64,000 nt of DNA from Mucilaginibacter empetricola (GCF_024808665.1 NZ_JANUBZ010000009.1:186001-250000), one strand, 5' to 3'. Counted from the stretch's first letter, positions 55,509 to 64,000 are shown. The notes: generated by a model not told the origin, from the letters alone. Made by a program: numbers and translations.

Positions 55509-58223
55509 ATGACAACCGCTATAAAAGAAAAAATAAAAAAATACAACCCTGTACAACGTAATAACGGACATAATCCTGGCGAGTTTGATACGGCCTCTAT
55601 TATAAAGCTTAAAAACATAGCTGCCTGCGACAGCGAAGAATCATTAAATATATTAGAAAGTAGCCCAACTGGACTTTCTGCCGATGTAGTACGCGACAGG
55701 CTGCACCTTTTTGGACTAAATGAAGTAACTCATGAAAAAGCCCCCAAATGGTATATCCAGTTTTTGGAGGCTTTTTTAAACCCATTTATTGCCGTATTAT
55801 TCATTTTAGCCATCATTTCGCTTATTACTGATGTAATTATACAGCTACCTGCCGATCAGGATTATACTACTGTATTTGTTATAGGCACCATGGTAATGCT
55901 AAGCGCTATGCTGCGTTTTGTTCAGGAATTTAGAAGCAACAAAGCAGCAGAGAAGCTAAAGTCGATGGTAACAACGACTGCTACGGTAATACGGGCGGAA
56001 GAAAAAATCGAGATTCACATCAAAAAAATCGTTCCGGGAGATATTATACAGCTTTCTGCCGGCGATATGATTCCTGCCGATATACGCGTAACACATTCAA
56101 AAGATTTATTCGTAAGCCAATCCATGTTAACCGGTGAAGCAGTACCGGTTGAAAAAATTGGTACCGCTATTATTGATGCCGCTACACAATCGCCACTCGA
56201 TTTGAGCAATATCTGTTTTATGGGTACCAATGTGGTAAGCGGAACAGCTACAGCCGTGGTGGTTAATACAGGAGAAGAAACTTATTTTGGTTCATTATCC
56301 AAATCGCTTGTTGGTAAACGTGCCGAAACCAGTTTTGATAAAGGCGTAAACAGTGTAAGCTGGTTATTAATTCGTTTTATGCTGGTGATGGTTCCCTTGG
56401 TTTTCCTGATTAATGGTTTTACCAAACACGATTGGCTGCAAGCTTTGCTTTTTGGAATTTCAATTGCTGTAGGCTTAACCCCCGAAATGTTGCCGATGAT
56501 TGTAACCGCTAACCTTGCCAAAGGCGCGGTAAATATGTCGAAACGTAAGGTTGTTGTTAAAAGGCTAAACGCTATACAAAACATAGGCGCCATGGATATT
56601 CTCTGTACTGATAAAACAGGTACGCTTACCATGGACAAAATTGTACTGGAACGCCATTTAAACGTTTATGGGCACGAAGATAATGAAGTGATGAAATGGG
56701 CCTACTTGAACAGTTTCCATCAAACAGGGCTTAAAAACCTGCTGGATGTGGCCGTTTTGGAACATGTGGATATACATGCCTGCATAAAGGAAGGTGAATC
56801 ATACACCAAAATAGATGAGATCCCTTTTGACTTTCAGCGTCGCCGCATGTCGGTTATTTTGGAGGAGAAGAATCATAAGCATTTATTAATTTGTAAAGGA
56901 GCGGTTGAAGAAGTACTCGATTTGTGCAGCCATGCATTTGATCCGGGTGAGGATAATAGTTTGCAGATTGATAAAGACGATATCATCCCGATGGACGCTA
57001 AAATGCGGGAGCTGGTATTGAAAAAATCAAGAGAGCTTAACGAGGAAGGTTTACGGGTTTTATTGGTTGCTGTAAAAGAGTACGACGAGCGGCCTTTAAA
57101 CTATAACGTAGCCGATGAAAGCGATATGATATTAACCGGCTTTGTAGGCTTCCTTGACCCTGCAAAACCATCTGCCGGACCTGCTATCGAAGCTTTGCAT
57201 AAACTCGGCGTTGAGATTAAGGTTTTAACCGGAGATAATGAGATTGTTGCCAAAAAGATTTGCAAAGATGTAGGCATTCCATTTGCCAATGTTTTATTAG
57301 GGCGCGATCTTGAACAGATGAGCGACGAAGAGCTTACCGAGCAGATAGATAACGTAAGTATACTGGCCAAGCTGAGTCCTATTCAAAAATCGCGTGTGGT
57401 TAAAATATTACAGGCCAAAGGACATACCGTTGGTTTTATGGGCGATGGAATAAACGATGCCGCTGCATTGAGGGATTCAGACGTAGGGATTTCTGTTGAT
57501 ACCGCGGTAGATATTGCCAAGGAAAGCGCTGACATCATCCTGTTAGAAAAAGATTTAATGGTGCTGCGCAAAGGGGTTATTTATGGCCGTCGTACTTTTG
57601 GCAATATCATTAAGTACATAAAAATGACTGCCAGCAGCAATTTTGGTAACATGTTCAGCATGTTGGGTGCCAGTGCCTTGCTCCCATTTTTGCCAATGCT
57701 GCCTATTCAAATATTGATCAATAATTTATTGTACGATATATCGCAAATATCCATCCCATGGGATACTATGGACGATGATTATATCACCATGCCAAGAAAA
57801 TGGGATGCCAGCGGTATTGGTAAGTTTATGTTTTATGTAGGGCCAATCAGTTCTATTTTTGATTACGCTACCTTTGCAGTACTATGGTTTGTGTTTAAGG
57901 CTAACTCGCCAGCACACCAGGGATTTTTCCAAACTGGATGGTTTATTGAAAGTTTGCTATCACAAACACTTATTATCCACATGATCCGTACACGTAAAAT
58001 TCCGTTTATACAAAGCTGGGCCACAGCGCCGGTTATAGCATTAACAACCGCTATTATGGCTATCGGCATATTTTTACCGTTCTCGCCGCTGGCTGCTGCG
58101 TTTAAGTTACAGCCTATGCCGTTTACGTTTTTCCCATGGTTGATAGGTATACTGGCAGCCTATTGCTTTTTAACTCAATTTATAAAAAACTGGTTTATCA
58201 ACAAGTTTCACCAGTGGCTATAA
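55509..58223 (+). CDS. mgtA: magnesium-translocating P-type ATPase (MgtA type)
   Basis: This 904-residue P3B-type ATPase imports magnesium. It has the actuator motif TGEAVPVE, the phosphorylation site CTDKTGTLTMDK near residue 370, LTGDNEIVAKKI and MGDGINDAAALRDSDVGISV, with about ten membrane helices. MgtA pumps are normally induced at low magnesium, often through the mRNA leader. The long upstream gap with a hairpin, the strong ribosome binding site and the divergent mgtE support regulated expression. The atypical Shine-Dalgarno hints at acquisition from another phylum. Confidence 0.95.
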   Translation: MTTAIKEKIKKYNPVQRNNGHNPGEFDTASIIKLKNIAACDSEESLNILESSPTGLSADVVRDRLHLFGLNEVTHEKAPKWYIQFLEAFLNPFIAVLFILAIISLITDVIIQLPADQDYTTVFVIGTMVMLSAMLRFVQEFRSNKAAEKLKSMVTTTATVIRAEEKIEIHIKKIVPGDIIQLSAGDMIPADIRVTHSKDLFVSQSMLTGEAVPVEKIGTAIIDAATQSPLDLSNICFMGTNVVSGTATAVVVNTGEETYFGSLSKSLVGKRAETSFDKGVNSVSWLLIRFMLVMVPLVFLINGFTKHDWLQALLFGISIAVGLTPEMLPMIVTANLAKGAVNMSKRKVVVKRLNAIQNIGAMDILCTDKTGTLTMDKIVLERHLNVYGHEDNEVMKWAYLNSFHQTGLKNLLDVAVLEHVDIHACIKEGESYTKIDEIPFDFQRRRMSVILEEKNHKHLLICKGAVEEVLDLCSHAFDPGEDNSLQIDKDDIIPMDAKMRELVLKKSRELNEEGLRVLLVAVKEYDERPLNYNVADESDMILTGFVGFLDPAKPSAGPAIEALHKLGVEIKVLTGDNEIVAKKICKDVGIPFANVLLGRDLEQMSDEELTEQIDNVSILAKLSPIQKSRVVKILQAKGHTVGFMGDGINDAAALRDSDVGISVDTAVDIAKESADIILLEKDLMVLRKGVIYGRRTFGNIIKYIKMTASSNFGNMFSMLGASALLPFLPMLPIQILINNLLYDISQISIPWDTMDDDYITMPRKWDASGIGKFMFYVGPISSIFDYATFAVLWFVFKANSPAHQGFFQTGWFIESLLSQTLIIHMIRTRKIPFIQSWATAPVIALTTAIMAIGIFLPFSPLAAAFKLQPMPFTFFPWLIGILAAYCFLTQFIKNWFINKFHQWL

Positions 58224-58238
58224 GCTATAATTGAATTA

Positions 58239-58275
58239 ATGTAGAGATGTTAGCTTTCCGCTTACGTCTCTACAT
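58239..58275. terminator. hairpin between convergent mgtA and yigZ
   Basis: ATGTAGAGATG (58239-58249) pairs with CGTCTCTACAT (58265-58275) with one mismatch. It lies after mgtA and overlaps the end of the yigZ-like gene, so it could serve both. Confidence 0.65.
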
Positions 58276-58884
58276 ACTATAGTCGTATTTGGTGGTCAGA
58301 TTGACAATCTTACTAAACTTGCCCAGTGTTGAGTTTACCTGTGTTTTGCGGATGAATACTTGTATACGGCAGTTATTATCAAATTCCTGAGTGATTATAG
58401 TGAGATTATCATCCTTAATAATCTTCATTACATCGGTCATTTGCAGGTATTCAAAATTAATGGTATAAAAATCATTTACCGTTTTTTGTATAACAATTGC
58501 CGTTTTCAGCGCTTCATCGGTAGCAGATTTGTAGGCATTTATTAAACCTGGTACGCCTAAAAGTGTTCCTCCAAAATATCGAATTACCACAATTAATACA
58601 TTCGTCAGATCATACGATAATATAGTATTCAGGATTGGTCTGCCTGCTGTGCCGGATGGCTCACCATCGTCATTCACCCTAAACACTGACCGGTCTATAC
58701 CAAGGCGCATAGCCCAGCAATGATGGTTTGCTTTGGGATGTTCATTTTTTAAGACCAATAGTAAATTCTTGATGTCAGCTTCGCTGTTTATCGGGTATGC
58801 ATAAGCGATAAACTTACTTCCCCTATCGCGGAATATGCCTTCGGTTGGTTTTTCTATAGTACGATAAGTATCTTCAAAAAGCAT
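58270..58884 (-). CDS. YigZ/IMPACT family protein
   Basis: This 204-residue protein has the UPF0029 N-terminal block (RGSKFIAYAYPI, ANHHCWAMRLG, DDGEPSGTAGRPIL, VVIRYFGGTLLGVPGLINAY) and a C-terminal ferredoxin-like domain. Eukaryotic IMPACT regulates translation stress signalling; the bacterial role is not settled. It follows the EamA gene by seven bases on the same strand, so the two are co-transcribed. Confidence 0.92.
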   Translation of the reverse strand: MLFEDTYRTIEKPTEGIFRDRGSKFIAYAYPINSEADIKNLLLVLKNEHPKANHHCWAMRLGIDRSVFRVNDDGEPSGTAGRPILNTILSYDLTNVLIVVIRYFGGTLLGVPGLINAYKSATDEALKTAIVIQKTVNDFYTINFEYLQMTDVMKIIKDDNLTIITQEFDNNCRIQVFIRKTQVNSTLGKFSKIVNLTTKYDYSM

Positions 58885-58891
58885 TAAAACT

Positions 58892-59749
58892 TTAAGATTT
58901 GGCCATTATAACAATGGCAATAATGGCAATAACAATACCGGCTTTATTAACCAGGCTCAATTTCTCTTTAAAAATAATCATCCCGGTTAGGGCGCCAACA
59001 ACAATTACGCCGATATTCATCGCAGAAAAAACGGTGGAAGGTTGGTCGGCCAGCGCTTTGTGCGCTTTGAGGTAAAACAATATATTGCCAAAATTAGCTA
59101 CGCCCAAAGCCCAGCCAATAAAAATGTGAGGCCACGAAAAACGCATAGTTTTATTAAACACCTGGAACAACAAGCCGACAAGCGCAAATAGAAAAGAAAG
59201 TACAAAAACGATAAAAAGCGAGGTGTTAAAACCAACCACTTTATCTGCTGCGATTTGTTTAAGCAACACATCAATTACACCCATGCCCACAAAAACTATC
59301 AACAGATAAACCCAGGCGTTGGTGCTTTTTCTTTTAACCGCATTTTTATTTTGCCAGGGAATAGAGCAAATGATAGCTGTAAAGCCCAATATAATACCGA
59401 TCAGTTTCAGCGTAGTTATTTTTTCCTGAAAAAGCACAAACGCTGCAATAACCGGAATGAACAGAGATAACCGTTGTGCTATGTCCGTACGCACAATGCC
59501 CGATAACCGAACCGATGACGCCAGTATAACAAATAAGGCCGGGAACAATATTGCCAATAAGGTATAGTTAAAAAACGGAGCATTTTGAAGGTTTTGCAGT
59601 TGTGGTTTAAGAAAAACCCAACTTAAGAAAATCGCCATGGAATAGTTCCATGTAATGGCCTGGTAAACATCAATATGATAGCGTTTAGCCAGCTTTAACA
59701 TTATAGAAACAGCAACACTACAGCAAATACTTAGGAATATGTATATCAT
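58892..59749 (-). CDS. EamA/DMT family transporter
   Basis: This 285-residue protein has ten hydrophobic helices in two EamA halves. The first ends near ITTLKLIGIILGFTAIIC and the second near LSLVNKAGIVIAIIAIVIM, the typical repeat ends. Members export metabolites such as amino acids; the substrate is unknown. Spacing of seven bases to yigZ suggests an operon. Confidence 0.88.
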   Translation of the reverse strand: MIYIFLSICCSVAVSIMLKLAKRYHIDVYQAITWNYSMAIFLSWVFLKPQLQNLQNAPFFNYTLLAILFPALFVILASSVRLSGIVRTDIAQRLSLFIPVIAAFVLFQEKITTLKLIGIILGFTAIICSIPWQNKNAVKRKSTNAWVYLLIVFVGMGVIDVLLKQIAADKVVGFNTSLFIVFVLSFLFALVGLLFQVFNKTMRFSWPHIFIGWALGVANFGNILFYLKAHKALADQPSTVFSAMNIGVIVVGALTGMIIFKEKLSLVNKAGIVIAIIAIVIMAKS

Positions 59750-59834
59750 GTGACGGTTATAAGTTGATGTAATTTTTAAGATAACGGTTTAAAATATGAC
59801 AACATATAATAAAGCCTAACCTTATTTTTGCCGG

Positions 59835-60881
59835 TCAACTATGGTGTAATATAATTAATTTATAAGATCTAACAGAAAATTGTTTGGAAGTTTCGCCGGA
59901 TATTGATGGCGCTTTTATTCCCTTATTCAAACTATTTTCTCCGGTAAAAATACGAGCTTCGTCCCATAATCCGGCCTCAATAAATTTATTTAATGTAAAA
60001 GCACCTCCTTCAATAATAACAGATTGAATATCCTGCAGGTACAATTGGTACAAAATATAATGAGGAACGTACCGCTCAAAATCTTCCAGCTGTATGTATT
60101 TGTTTTTTCCCGCCACGTCAGTTTTCACCTCGTTAAATATGAAAGTTTCCACCGATTGATCAAACAAATTTAAGTTTTCGCTCAGCTCCAGCTTACGGTC
60201 AATCACCACTCTTTTTGGCGCTTTCCCTTCATGATACCGTACATTTAATTGTGGATTATCAATTGCAGCTGTATTTTTCCCCACCAGTATAGCATCTTCT
60301 TCACTTCGCCATTGATGTACCAATTTCCGAGATTCAAGCCCGGTTATCCAATGCTGACTGCCACCTTCCGGGGCAAAAAAACCATCAGCCGTTTGTGCCC
60401 ATTTCAAAATAATATATGGGCGATGTTTCTGAACCCTGGTAAAAAATCGTCTGTTGAGCCATTTACACTCATCTTCCAAAACACTGGTAATAACCTCAAT
60501 TCCGGCGGCTTCCAGTTTCTCAATACCTTTGCCATTTACCTGATCAAAGGGATCGCGACAGCCAACTACTACTTTTGGGATTTGATGTTTAATAATGAGA
60601 TCAGAGCATGGAGGCGTTTTGCCATAATGCGCACAAGGTTCTAAAGAAACATAAATGATTGATTCTTTTAATAACTCGGCGGAGTTATCAAACTTGCTTA
60701 TCACCTGATTAATAGCGTTTACTTCGGCATGAGCTTCACCATATTTGTGGTGATAGCCCTCGCCTACTATGCGGTCATTATGAACAACAACAGCGCCTAC
60801 CATGGGGTTTGGGCTGACATAACCTATTCCCAATTCTGCCAGTTCAAGACAGCGCTGCATAAATTTTTCGTGCTGAACCAT
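59835..60881 (-). CDS. ribD: bifunctional riboflavin biosynthesis deaminase/reductase RibD
   Basis: This 348-residue enzyme carries out two successive riboflavin steps. The N-terminal deaminase domain has HAEVNAIN (51-58) and EPCAHYGKTPPCSDL with zinc cysteines 83 and 92. The reductase domain starts near 145 (RPYIILKWAQTADGF) and has VIIEGGAFTLNKFIEAGLWDE. Length is normal. The ATG is four bases from a perfect TACTTTTG box, and the gene is divergent from prmC only 33 bases away. Confidence 0.95.
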   Translation of the reverse strand: MVQHEKFMQRCLELAELGIGYVSPNPMVGAVVVHNDRIVGEGYHHKYGEAHAEVNAINQVISKFDNSAELLKESIIYVSLEPCAHYGKTPPCSDLIIKHQIPKVVVGCRDPFDQVNGKGIEKLEAAGIEVITSVLEDECKWLNRRFFTRVQKHRPYIILKWAQTADGFFAPEGGSQHWITGLESRKLVHQWRSEEDAILVGKNTAAIDNPQLNVRYHEGKAPKRVVIDRKLELSENLNLFDQSVETFIFNEVKTDVAGKNKYIQLEDFERYVPHYILYQLYLQDIQSVIIEGGAFTLNKFIEAGLWDEARIFTGENSLNKGIKAPSISGETSKQFSVRSYKLIILHHS

Positions 60882-60885
60882 GCTG

Positions 60886-60893
60886 CAAAAGTA
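60886..60893 (-). promoter_or_regulatory. -7 box abutting ribD start (leaderless)
   Basis: On the minus strand TACTTTTG, four bases, then the ribD ATG. Confidence 0.7.
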
Positions 60894-60902
60894 GCTTTTA
60901 TG

Positions 60903-60910
60903 TTACTTTG
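60903..60910 (+). promoter_or_regulatory. near-consensus -7 box abutting prmC start
   Basis: TTACTTTG (one mismatch to TAnnTTTG) is followed by four bases and then the prmC ATG at 60915. It mirrors the ribD box on the other strand. Confidence 0.5.
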
Positions 60911-60914
60911 TTGC

Positions 60915-61769
60915 ATGAAAACTATTAACGATGTTTTTGCCCGTTATAAAAAAGAACTACAGCACATTTACGACACTAATGAAACAGAGGCCATCACCCT
61001 ATTGGTTATCAGCCAAATAAACGAATTATCCAAAGCAAAAATAAAAGCTTTCCCGGAGACGATTATAACTACAGGGGTTGCTGAAAAGCTGGAAGATATA
61101 TTGATTGAATTAAAAACGGGCAAGCCGGTTCAATATGTTTTAGGTACGACTGAATTTTATGGATTGCCATTTTTGGTTAATCCATCAGTACTCATACCTC
61201 GCCCCGAAACGGAAGAATTGGTGGAGTGGGCTATTTCGTCAGTTGATAAAGGGCAAAATGGCAATATCCTGGATATCGGGACAGGCAGTGGCTGCATTGC
61301 CATCAGCCTGAAAAAAAACTTAGCCCAATTTGATGTTTCAGCTATTGATATATCTGCGGATGCCATAAAAACAGCTGAAAGCAACGCTGCATTAAACAAG
61401 GTTGATGTTAATTTTATCCGGCAGGATATTTTAAAATATGCCGAGATAGAGCTTCCAAAATCCAGCATCATTATTAGTAATCCTCCATACGTCACTTTGC
61501 ATGATAAAACGCAGATGCATACCAATGTGACCGATTTTGAGCCGCATACTGCGCTTTTTGTGCCCGAGAATGATCCGCTTATTTTTTATAAAGCAATAGC
61601 TGATTTTGCTAAGGTAAATCTGCTCCCAGGTGGTTTATTATTTTTTGAGATAAACGAAAGCTATGGTGAAGAGACCGTTAAAATGCTAGCTGGGAAACAA
61701 TTTAAAAACATTGAGTTACGAAAAGATATGAGCGGCAGGGACAGGATGATTAAAGCTGTAAATGTCTGA
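60915..61769 (+). CDS. prmC: peptide chain release factor N5-glutamine methyltransferase
   Basis: From the ATG at 60915 this is 284 residues. It methylates the GGQ glutamine of release factors. It has PVQYVLGTTEFYGL, LIPRPETEELVEW, the SAM site ILDIGTGSGCIAISL and the catalytic NPPY in IIISNPPYV. A much longer frame from 60729 overlaps ribD and has no family similarity in the extra residues. Its stop codon lies inside the left arm of a 31-base perfect inverted repeat. Confidence 0.95.
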   Translation: MKTINDVFARYKKELQHIYDTNETEAITLLVISQINELSKAKIKAFPETIITTGVAEKLEDILIELKTGKPVQYVLGTTEFYGLPFLVNPSVLIPRPETEELVEWAISSVDKGQNGNILDIGTGSGCIAISLKKNLAQFDVSAIDISADAIKTAESNAALNKVDVNFIRQDILKYAEIELPKSSIIISNPPYVTLHDKTQMHTNVTDFEPHTALFVPENDPLIFYKAIADFAKVNLLPGGLLFFEINESYGEETVKMLAGKQFKNIELRKDMSGRDRMIKAVNV

Positions 61770-61855
61770 ACCGGAATTTTTAGAATTTTGGAATGAACAG
61801 AATTAAACCCTTTGCATTCTGCTGATTCCAAAATTCTAAAAATTCCGGTTCAGAC
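61764..61855. terminator. 31-base perfect inverted repeat spanning both gene ends
   Basis: Arms 61764-61794 and 61825-61855 are exact reverse complements. An inner six-base pair (61798-61803 with 61816-61821) shortens the loop. The left arm contains the prmC stop and the right arm reaches the xerD stop, so the same hairpin ends both convergent transcripts. Confidence 0.85.
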
Positions 61856-62754
61856 TAACTTCTCGGGTGAAATTGAATAATAGTTCCTTTCAGATACTCC
61901 CTATCCAGGTGGGTATAAATCTCTGTAGTGGTAATACTTTCGTGGCCCAGCATTTCTTGCACGGCGCGCAGATCGGCACCACCCTCCACCAAATGAGTGG
62001 CAAATGAATGCCGAAAAGTATGCGGACTTATCGTTTTATTTATTCCGGTCAGGATGGCTAATTGCTTAATTACCATAAAAATATACACCCGGCTTATGCG
62101 CGAGCCTCTTCTGTTTAAAAAAACAATGTCTTCTTCACCTTTTTTTATAGGCACGTGCACGCGGATATTCTCAATCCATATTTTAAGCGCTTTTACTGCC
62201 GAAGCACCTATAGGTACGAGGCGTTCCTTACTGCCTTTACCCGTTACCTTAATAAATTCAATATCGAGGTAAAGATTTGATAATTTAAGCTCTGTTAGTT
62301 CTGATACCCTTAGACCAGATCCATATAAAACCTCCAGTATGGCTTTATTTCGGCCGCCCTCTGGTTTTGAAACATCAATGGCATCTATCAGTTTATTAAT
62401 TTCGGGGTAACTTAAAGTATCCGGCAGTTTGCGCTGAATTTTGGGAGCCTCCAATAATTCTGATGGATCGCTTTTTATTAAATCTTCCATCAACAAATAT
62501 TTATAGAAAGATTTTATGCCCGAAAGTATCCTGGCCTGCGAAGATGGGATCATTCCTAATTCGTTAATCCATACAATAAATAGCCTTAAATGCGTTAAAG
62601 TAATATTTTCTGGTTTTAATTTATCTATTTGACTATCAGCAAATTGATAAAGTTTATCTATATCCCGGCTATAAGCTTCGATTGAGTTTTTTGACAAGGA
62701 TTTTTCTAACTTTAAGTACGACTGAAAACCTTTTATTGCCGAATGCCAATCCAA
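61855..62754 (-). CDS. xerD: tyrosine recombinase XerD
   Basis: This 299-residue site-specific recombinase resolves chromosome dimers at dif with XerC. Catalytic residues are seen in GSGLRVSELTEL (arginine), KVTGKGSKERLVP (lysine), SPHTFRHSFATHL (histidine, arginine), LGHESITTTEIYTH (histidine, tyrosine). I choose the TTG at 62754, which gives the usual 298-299 length (DWHSAIKGFQSYLKLEKSLS). An ATG at 62853 overlaps aroQ and adds 33 unlike residues. An intergenic space of 37 bases separates it from divergent aroQ. Confidence 0.93.
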   Translation of the reverse strand: MDWHSAIKGFQSYLKLEKSLSKNSIEAYSRDIDKLYQFADSQIDKLKPENITLTHLRLFIVWINELGMIPSSQARILSGIKSFYKYLLMEDLIKSDPSELLEAPKIQRKLPDTLSYPEINKLIDAIDVSKPEGGRNKAILEVLYGSGLRVSELTELKLSNLYLDIEFIKVTGKGSKERLVPIGASAVKALKIWIENIRVHVPIKKGEEDIVFLNRRGSRISRVYIFMVIKQLAILTGINKTISPHTFRHSFATHLVEGGADLRAVQEMLGHESITTTEIYTHLDREYLKGTIIQFHPRS

Positions 62755-62778
62755 TTGATTTTTTTTAATGTTTTTATT

Positions 62779-62786
62779 TAAGTTTG
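62779..62786 (+). promoter_or_regulatory. -7 box abutting aroQ start (leaderless)
   Basis: TAAGTTTG, five bases, then ATG at 62792. A TTG at 62755-62757 lies 21 bases upstream, the expected -33 position. Confidence 0.75.
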
Positions 62787-62791
62787 AACTG

Positions 62792-63208
62792 ATGAAGATA
62801 CAAATTATAAATGGCCCTAACCTGAATCTGTTGGGAGTTCGTGAAAAATCCATTTACGGCAATACAAACTTTGAAACATACCTGGATGAGCTTAAAAAAC
62901 GTTATCCAAATATCGAACTAAGCTATTACCAAAGTAATGTTGAAGGCGAAATTATTAATAAACTACACGAAATAGGTTTCAGTTATGACGGTATTGTTAT
63001 AAATGCAGGTGCCTATACGCACACGTCAATTGCCATTGCTGACGCTATCGCAGCCATCAATACGCCGGTAATAGAGGTTCATATCTCCAACGTTTATAAA
63101 CGCGAAGAATTCAGACATAATTCAATGCTGGCAGCAAGTTGCAAAGGTGTAATTGCCGGTTTTGGAATGGATTCTTACCGTCTTGCAATTGAAAACATTT
63201 TAGCCTGA
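62792..63208 (+). CDS. aroQ: 3-dehydroquinate dehydratase, type II
   Basis: This 138-residue enzyme makes 3-dehydroshikimate in aromatic amino-acid synthesis. It has NGPNLNLLGVREKSIYG with the catalytic tyrosine, NAGAYTHTSIAIADAI, PVIEVHISN and REEFRHNSMLA. A longer frame from 62768 would run through the -7 box. It is divergent from xerD. The next gene starts 26 bases after its stop. Confidence 0.95.
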   Translation: MKIQIINGPNLNLLGVREKSIYGNTNFETYLDELKKRYPNIELSYYQSNVEGEIINKLHEIGFSYDGIVINAGAYTHTSIAIADAIAAINTPVIEVHISNVYKREEFRHNSMLAASCKGVIAGFGMDSYRLAIENILA

Positions 63209-63234
63209 TCAACATTTATATAGTATCAATTTGT

Positions 63235-64000
63235 ATGCATAGAATAACTAAAATTTTTGCGATTGTATTGTTGATGGGATTATTCCATCCGGTTAACGGT
63301 ATTGCCCAATCAAAAAACAAAAAAGTGTCATTATCAAAAAGGGAAGCAGAAAGACACGCTACCCATATGCGCGATTCGATATTGAGATCGCTCAATAAAT
63401 CAGACACTTCTATCAATAGCCTGCTTCAACGGATTGAACAGTATACTACTTCATTTAACCAGATTAAAAACAATTTGGCTGCCGGGCTTGATACTGCAGA
63501 TATAGGCGTGCAATTGCCCCCTATAGTTAAAAGGATCAATAAAATCGATTCGGTAACCAATACGCATAAATCCAGCACCTTACGATATCTGTTTGTTTTG
63601 CGCGATAACATCGATCACATGCAGGATAAACTGGACGGATGGCAGTCGGACTTGCAGGATATCAACACCAAACTGGTGCAAAATCAAACAGATTTGCTTA
63701 AGTTTTATAAGGATACTATATTAAAAACAGTTCCATCAGATAGTGCGGTAAGAAGAACCTACTTTTTGCAATTAAAACAGGTAAAACTGTTATGGCATAA
63801 AACAGATTCAACTAACCGGAAAGCTTTAACCAGCGTTAATTTATTACAGGATAAAATAGCTGTTTCTTATACCAAAATTCTTGACGAGAATGATCAGATT
63901 GATGCCAAAATAAGAGGTTTTGCGCTAAAAGCTATTTCGGGCGAGTCTGACTATATCTGGCGGCCTGATACACAGTATAATGACTTTAATTCTGCCTTAA
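63235..64000 (+). CDS. exported coiled-coil protein, partial; probable MscS-family channel N-terminal domain
   Basis: An open frame starts at ATG 63235 and runs off the window end without a stop (255 complete codons seen). It has a signal peptide (about 1-24, ending NGIAQ), a polar helical region with heptad-like leucines (RDSILRSLNKSDTSINSLL, FVLRDNIDHMQDKLDGW), and many D-S-x-T words. Large periplasmic helical domains like this precede the membrane part of Bacteroidota MscS-type channels, my best guess. The transmembrane and channel part would lie beyond the window. Confidence 0.6.
   Translation, partial: MHRITKIFAIVLLMGLFHPVNGIAQSKNKKVSLSKREAERHATHMRDSILRSLNKSDTSINSLLQRIEQYTTSFNQIKNNLAAGLDTADIGVQLPPIVKRINKIDSVTNTHKSSTLRYLFVLRDNIDHMQDKLDGWQSDLQDINTKLVQNQTDLLKFYKDTILKTVPSDSAVRRTYFLQLKQVKLLWHKTDSTNRKALTSVNLLQDKIAVSYTKILDENDQIDAKIRGFALKAISGESDYIWRPDTQYNDFNSAL

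Noticed and set aside
60729..60914. Extension of prmC by 62 codons upstream
   Set aside because: It overlaps ribD antisense, has no family similarity, and the ATG at 60915 gives the normal start and has a promoter box next to it.
62755..62853. Extension of xerD by 33 codons upstream
   Set aside because: It overlaps aroQ and its promoter, and the family start fits the TTG at 62754.

Overview
The window looks like chromosome of a Bacteroidota member of the family Sphingobacteriaceae, most probably Mucilaginibacter or Pedobacter. The reasons are an AT-rich base composition, promoters of the Bacteroidota type (-7 box TAnnTTTG), few Shine-Dalgarno sequences, families typical of this phylum (DUF5686, DUF4296, DUF4905-like, TIGR02757, MG2/plug proteins, GNAT/epimerase sphingolipid genes), and intergenic inverted repeats of the kind seen in this family. 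It is mostly ordinary housekeeping chromosome. I see no rRNA, tRNA, CRISPR array, prophage or intact insertion sequence.

Region 1 (1-9194) is the most interesting part. It is a long plus-strand operon for inositol-containing sphingolipids. It holds an acyltransferase of the GNAT fold and an NAD-dependent reductase (candidate ceramide synthase and ceramide reductase), myo-inositol-phosphate synthase, a PgpA-type phosphatase, an outer-membrane DUF5686 protein, a CDP-alcohol phosphatidyltransferase, a histidine-rich fatty acid hydroxylase and an Aur1-like PAP2 enzyme. Together these could make inositol phosphate, build phosphatidylinositol, hydroxylate ceramide and transfer the inositol-phosphate head group to it.

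Region 2 (9400-13050) holds three exported or membrane proteins. One is a TPR-like protein whose C-terminal membrane anchor is separated from the body by a nine-A slippery run. Region 3 (13059-23304, mostly minus strand) carries a DbpA-type helicase, DUF1456 and DUF4337 proteins, a beta-CASP RNase (plus strand), serC and a short serA, rpe, pnp and rpsO. Region 4 (23690-34558) holds a thioesterase, small stress-type proteins, a membrane alpha/beta hydrolase, a sialate O-acetylesterase, an M16 protease pair, ddl, a RelE-type toxin-antitoxin pair and a TIGR02757 protein.

Region 5 (34688-48662) holds a trans-sulfuration enzyme, proS, a DUF4905-like/LysM/uridine kinase operon, a CoA-transferase operon interrupted by a four-helix-bundle gene, a CE2 esterase, mutS2 with a DUF4296 lipoprotein, and yggS, a SAT-like acetyltransferase and aspartate kinase. 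Region 6 (48768-64000) holds a large MG2/plug protein, an AurF-like diiron oxygenase, bioB, divergent mgtE and mgtA, yigZ, an EamA exporter, ribD divergent from prmC, xerD divergent from aroQ, and the start of a probable mechanosensitive channel cut by the window end.

Two window-wide patterns stand out. Seven genes have an exact TAnnTTTG box ending only 3-5 bases before the start codon, which implies leaderless mRNAs. Many gene ends carry long, near-perfect inverted repeats, each built from a different short word, apparently serving as terminators.
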